A program made the position numbers and the translations under genes. A stretch of 24,052 bases of DNA from WVWW01 sp041568335 (GTDB taxonomy: Bacteria > Acidobacteriota > Polarisedimenticolia > Polarisedimenticolales > Polarisedimenticolaceae). The DNA is taken from positions 1 through 24,052 of the forward strand of contig JBFFZZ010000014.1 of the NCBI GenBank assembly GCA_041568335.1, given 5' to 3'. The notes below the pieces were generated by a model. That model had not been told where the DNA came from and searched no databases. It worked only from the letters and a program-made list of their open reading frames with translations. Position 1 is the stretch's first letter, and each line of letters opens with the position of its first letter. This document shows, one piece after another, positions 21,767 through 24,052 of the stretch.

Positions 21767-22453
21767 TTATCGGGAGCGGAACGGGAGGAAGCCGAACATC
21801 CGCCGCAACCCCCCGCGGACGCCCGACTCGGGCATCGGCTCGCCGAGCCGTGTCTCGAACGGGCGATGGGTGTAGGTCTTGAGCAACCGCAACACGACAC
21901 GATAGATCTCGCGTTCCGAGCAGCGTGGATCGTGGCCGATACTGTTGAGCGCTCGCAGGAAGGCCTCGCGCTTGTCCAGGTAATCCGTCGTCGGCAGGAA
22001 CCCGACGATCAACGAGAGCCTGTAAAAACCGTTGCGTCCGACGAAGCGGCCGTTGAGCACGACGTCTTCCATGAGGTAGGAGACCAGCTCGCTTTCTAGC
22101 CGCGGCGCGGGGAGCGCGAGCATTTGCATGATGTCGCGGTGGACTTTCTCCTCCCAGAAAACGATGCCTTGCCCGGGCCGCGGTTTGCCGCGCCCCGAAA
22201 GTCCGTTGACGACGAGCTCGGAGAGCTGCGCCTTCAGCTGCGGCAGCTGGCCGCGCCAGCCGTTCTTGAGCGCGACATCGAGAGCTTCTTCGTTCGCGCG
22301 GTGCCGCGCGTCGTGCGGCTGCATCCCGGTCTTGATGTAGACCTCACGCATGCGCTCGCGGTGCCACAGCGCCGTCAGCTTGGCCCAAAACAGTTTGTCG
22401 CTGTGCTGGCTCTTGAGCGGTAGCCGTTGCGTCGGTTCGGCCGGCGTGGCCAT
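21767..22453 (-). CDS. uncharacterised 228-residue soluble protein
   Basis: I do not recognise this family. It has no signal peptide or convincing membrane helix. Visible features are a basic N-terminal helix (FWAKLTALWHRERMREVYIKT), a central region with GKPRPGQGIVFWEEKVHRD and helices (IMQMLALPAPRLESELVSYL), the segment NGRFVGRNGFYRLSLIVGFLP, a charged helix pair (DKREAFLRAL, SEREIYRVVLRLL), and a basic Gly/Arg/Phe-rich tail (GGLRRMFGFLPFRSR). Codon use and GC content match its neighbours, and AAGGGG lies 7 bases before the ATG at 22453, so it is a real gene. It stands 68 bases upstream of the decarboxylase gene and 55 bases downstream of the YCII gene, on the same strand, so it may share their transcript. 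Confidence 0.72.
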   Translation of the reverse strand: MATPAEPTQRLPLKSQHSDKLFWAKLTALWHRERMREVYIKTGMQPHDARHRANEEALDVALKNGWRGQLPQLKAQLSELVVNGLSGRGKPRPGQGIVFWEEKVHRDIMQMLALPAPRLESELVSYLMEDVVLNGRFVGRNGFYRLSLIVGFLPTTDYLDKREAFLRALNSIGHDPRCSEREIYRVVLRLLKTYTHRPFETRLGEPMPESGVRGGLRRMFGFLPFRSR

Positions 22454-22508
22454 GTCGAATCCCCTTAGCCTGGCTCATCTATACCGTGGATTTGAAGAAC
22501 CGGCCACT

Positions 22509-23225
22509 CTACTCTGCGGGTCGCGGCGGCAGGGTACCCTCGAAAAGCCGCCACTCGTACAGTTCCAGCTCGAGCCGGTTGGCCGCCACGCTCGGATCGT
22601 GGGAAACGAGCTCGAGCACCCGGTCACGCTTTTCGGTACGGAAGATCAGGATCCCGCGAAGCACGGTGTCGTCCCCCATCGGTCCGGCGAGCACCAGCTC
22701 ACCGGCCCGATGCATCACTTCCATGTTCGCCAGGTGGCCGCGTTGGAGCTCCGCGAGCTTTGCCTCGTCGAACTCGGGCGCGTCGGCGGGGCGCTTGAGC
22801 AGGCCGAGAAACGAATGCTGCATGAAACGGTCGACGGAGGCGGGCTTCTGCAGGATCCCCTTCGCGGCCCACAGCGGGTGGGCCTCGACGACCAGGTAAC
22901 CCGCGCGGACCGCGGGGTCGGCGGCGAGCAGCGTCTCGGCCTCGTCGACCGTGCCCACGTCGAGGATGAACGCTCCACCCACGCGGCGAACGCCGTCGAT
23001 CAGCGGTCCGGCGGCGAGCACCCGGCCTGCGGTGCTCAGCTTCCCGAGGTACGCAACGTGAGCGTCGACCGTCGCCGCGTCCGCGTGGTCGGCGTCCGGT
23101 CCGTTCTCGTGCGGCCACAGTAGCGCGAACTGGTACTCGACCATCTCGAACTGCGGTTCCCCGGTTTCGGCCGGGACTGCCGGCGCGACGGCCAGCAGGA
23201 CGATCCATGTGAGCAGGCGAACCAT
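22509..23225 (-). CDS. exported protein with two YCII-related domains
   Basis: This is a 238-residue protein. Residues 1-19 (MVRLLTWIVLLAVAPAVPA) are a Sec signal peptide. Two YCII-like dimeric alpha/beta-barrel domains follow. The first (about 28-115) reads YQFALLWPHENGPD, HVAYLGKLSTAGRVLAAGPL, GAFILDVGTVDEAETLLAAD, and DPAVRAGYLVVEAHPLW. The second (about 155-230) reads HLANMEVMHRAGELVLAGPM, RGILIFRTEKRDRVLELVSHD and LELELYEWRLF. YCII proteins are usually small cytoplasmic enzymes or subunits with a His/Asp pair; a fused, exported form is less usual. The activity is unknown. GGAGGG precedes the ATG at 23225 by 4 bases. The histidine kinase gene ends 43 bases upstream on the same strand. Confidence 0.8.
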   Translation of the reverse strand: MVRLLTWIVLLAVAPAVPAETGEPQFEMVEYQFALLWPHENGPDADHADAATVDAHVAYLGKLSTAGRVLAAGPLIDGVRRVGGAFILDVGTVDEAETLLAADPAVRAGYLVVEAHPLWAAKGILQKPASVDRFMQHSFLGLLKRPADAPEFDEAKLAELQRGHLANMEVMHRAGELVLAGPMGDDTVLRGILIFRTEKRDRVLELVSHDPSVAANRLELELYEWRLFEGTLPPRPAE

Positions 23226-23268
23226 CGGACCCTCCAGCGTCGACCGGTGGAGAGTCTAGCAGGCGACG

Positions 23269-24052
23269 TCAGTCGGTGACGGGCTCGGCCTCGACCGGTT
23301 CCCGGATGCGCGCGGGGGCATCGCGTTGCTCGACAGGCACCTTCGGCAACTCGGTGCCCGGATCGTTCTCGTCGTGGACGGGCATGATGACGCGGAACAT
23401 CGCGCCACCACCCGGGGCTTCGTCGGCGACGATCTTGCCGCCGTGGGCCTCGATCGCGAGTTGGCAGAAGGTCAAGCCCAGGCCGCGGTTCACCGACACA
23501 CCCGCCTCACGCAACTCGACCTGGGCGTACTTCTCGAACACTTTCTCGCGGTACTGCTCGGGGATCCCTTTGCCCTGGTCGGCGACGGTGATCTCGAACG
23601 TCTCGGCGCCGGGGATCAGCGAGACCGTGACCGTGCCTTCTTTGGGCGAGTAGCGCAGCGCGTTGGCCAACAGGTTGTCGAGCACGCGGTGCATCACCGC
23701 GCGATCGGCGCGCAGCGTGCAGGGGTGCTCCGGCTTGCACATCGCCAGGTGGATGGACTGCTGCTCGAACGACGCCTCCGCATTCTCCAGCGCCCGCGAG
23801 ATCATCCTGACGGGATCGAAGGTCTCCTCGGCGAGAGCGAACCGCCCCTCCTCCATGCGAGCGATGTCCATCAGGTCGACGATCATCCGTTGGAGACGAT
23901 CGGCGCCGGCGCGACTGCGGCGGACGAGACGCAGCACGCGCTCGTTCTCGTTCTGCATCTCGAGCAGATCCAGGTTCCCCGTGACGGCGGACAACGGGTT
24001 CTTGAGATCGTGGACGAGGGTCTGCGTCAACGTCGCCTTGAGGGATTGGAGC
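23269..24052 (-). CDS. sensor histidine kinase, C-terminal part (runs off right edge)
   Basis: The frame is open to the window edge, so the start and sensor region are missing. The visible 261 codons hold the kinase core: H box LVHDLKNPLSAVTGNLDLL with the phospho-accepting His, a second dimerisation helix (LQRMIVDLMDIARMEEGRF), N box VLDNLLANALRYSPKEG, G1 box VADQGKGIPEQYREKVFEKY, and G2 box GLGLTFCQLAIEAHGGKI. The C-terminal 30 residues are an acidic/Pro-rich tail (EQRDAPARIREPVEAEPVTD). The TTG codon at 24030 is internal: the reading (LQSLKATLTQTLVHDLKNP) continues upstream as the normal helix before the H box. No response regulator is visible in the window. Confidence 0.93.
   Translation of the reverse strand, partial: LQSLKATLTQTLVHDLKNPLSAVTGNLDLLEMQNENERVLRLVRRSRAGADRLQRMIVDLMDIARMEEGRFALAEETFDPVRMISRALENAEASFEQQSIHLAMCKPEHPCTLRADRAVMHRVLDNLLANALRYSPKEGTVTVSLIPGAETFEITVADQGKGIPEQYREKVFEKYAQVELREAGVSVNRGLGLTFCQLAIEAHGGKIVADEAPGGGAMFRVIMPVHDENDPGTELPKVPVEQRDAPARIREPVEAEPVTD

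Noticed and set aside
23226..23268. CTCCA/TGGAG inverted repeat around the ribosome site of the YCII gene
   Set aside because: Only five base pairs with a long loop; too weak to claim control of translation.

Overview
The window is a high-GC, tightly packed bacterial chromosome segment with about twenty protein genes, most on the minus strand. No tRNA, rRNA, CRISPR array, transposase or phage gene was seen. The gene repertoire looks most like Acidobacteriota (Thermoanaerobaculia-like) or an allied group: a secreted VPS10/BNR beta-propeller protein, a TMTC-like membrane protein with TPRs, a DUF4388 protein, a CRTAC1/FG-GAP protein and a secreted DUF4097 protein. This taxonomic guess is inference from gene content only.

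Layout. 1-2518 (minus): a gamma-glutamyltranspeptidase followed, 2 bases later, by an FG-GAP/VCBS repeat lipoprotein-like gene that runs off the left edge. 2635-3768 (plus): secreted DUF4097 protein. 3778-6218 (minus): feoA-feoB ferrous iron uptake operon with a perfect hairpin over the feoA start codon. 6272-7626 (minus): a small accessory island with a decayed GlxA/DJ-1 gene and a winged-helix plus nucleotidyltransferase pair that resembles an AbiE-type toxin-antitoxin system, with its own strong promoter and tandem palindromic operators in AT-rich DNA. 7769-8446 (minus): protein with two PARP-type zinc fingers. 8514-10967 (minus): HEAT-like/DUF4388 protein. 11051-12028 (minus): arginine deiminase/DDAH-fold enzyme.

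12073-12522 (plus) is the most interesting gene: a peroxiredoxin whose peroxidatic cysteine codon is an in-frame TGA, followed at the right distance by a SECIS-like hairpin. It is best read as one 149-residue selenoprotein rather than two fragments, and implies that the organism decodes UGA as selenocysteine. It converges on a methyltransferase (12519-13337, minus), which lies behind a TMTC-like TPR membrane protein (13350-15239, minus). 15271-15924 (minus) is MsrA, and a divergent zinc-ribbon/HExxH membrane protease follows (16029-16958, plus).

The right side (16960-24052, all minus) reads, in transcription order, as a histidine kinase truncated by the window edge, a secreted tandem YCII protein, an unrecognised 228-residue protein, a group II PLP-dependent decarboxylase, and a 1065-residue VPS10/BNR protein whose start overlaps the decarboxylase stop. 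Peroxide reduction (Sec-peroxiredoxin), methionine sulfoxide repair (MsrA), glutathione breakdown (GGT) and ferrous iron uptake give the window a redox flavour, but nothing shows that these genes are co-regulated.
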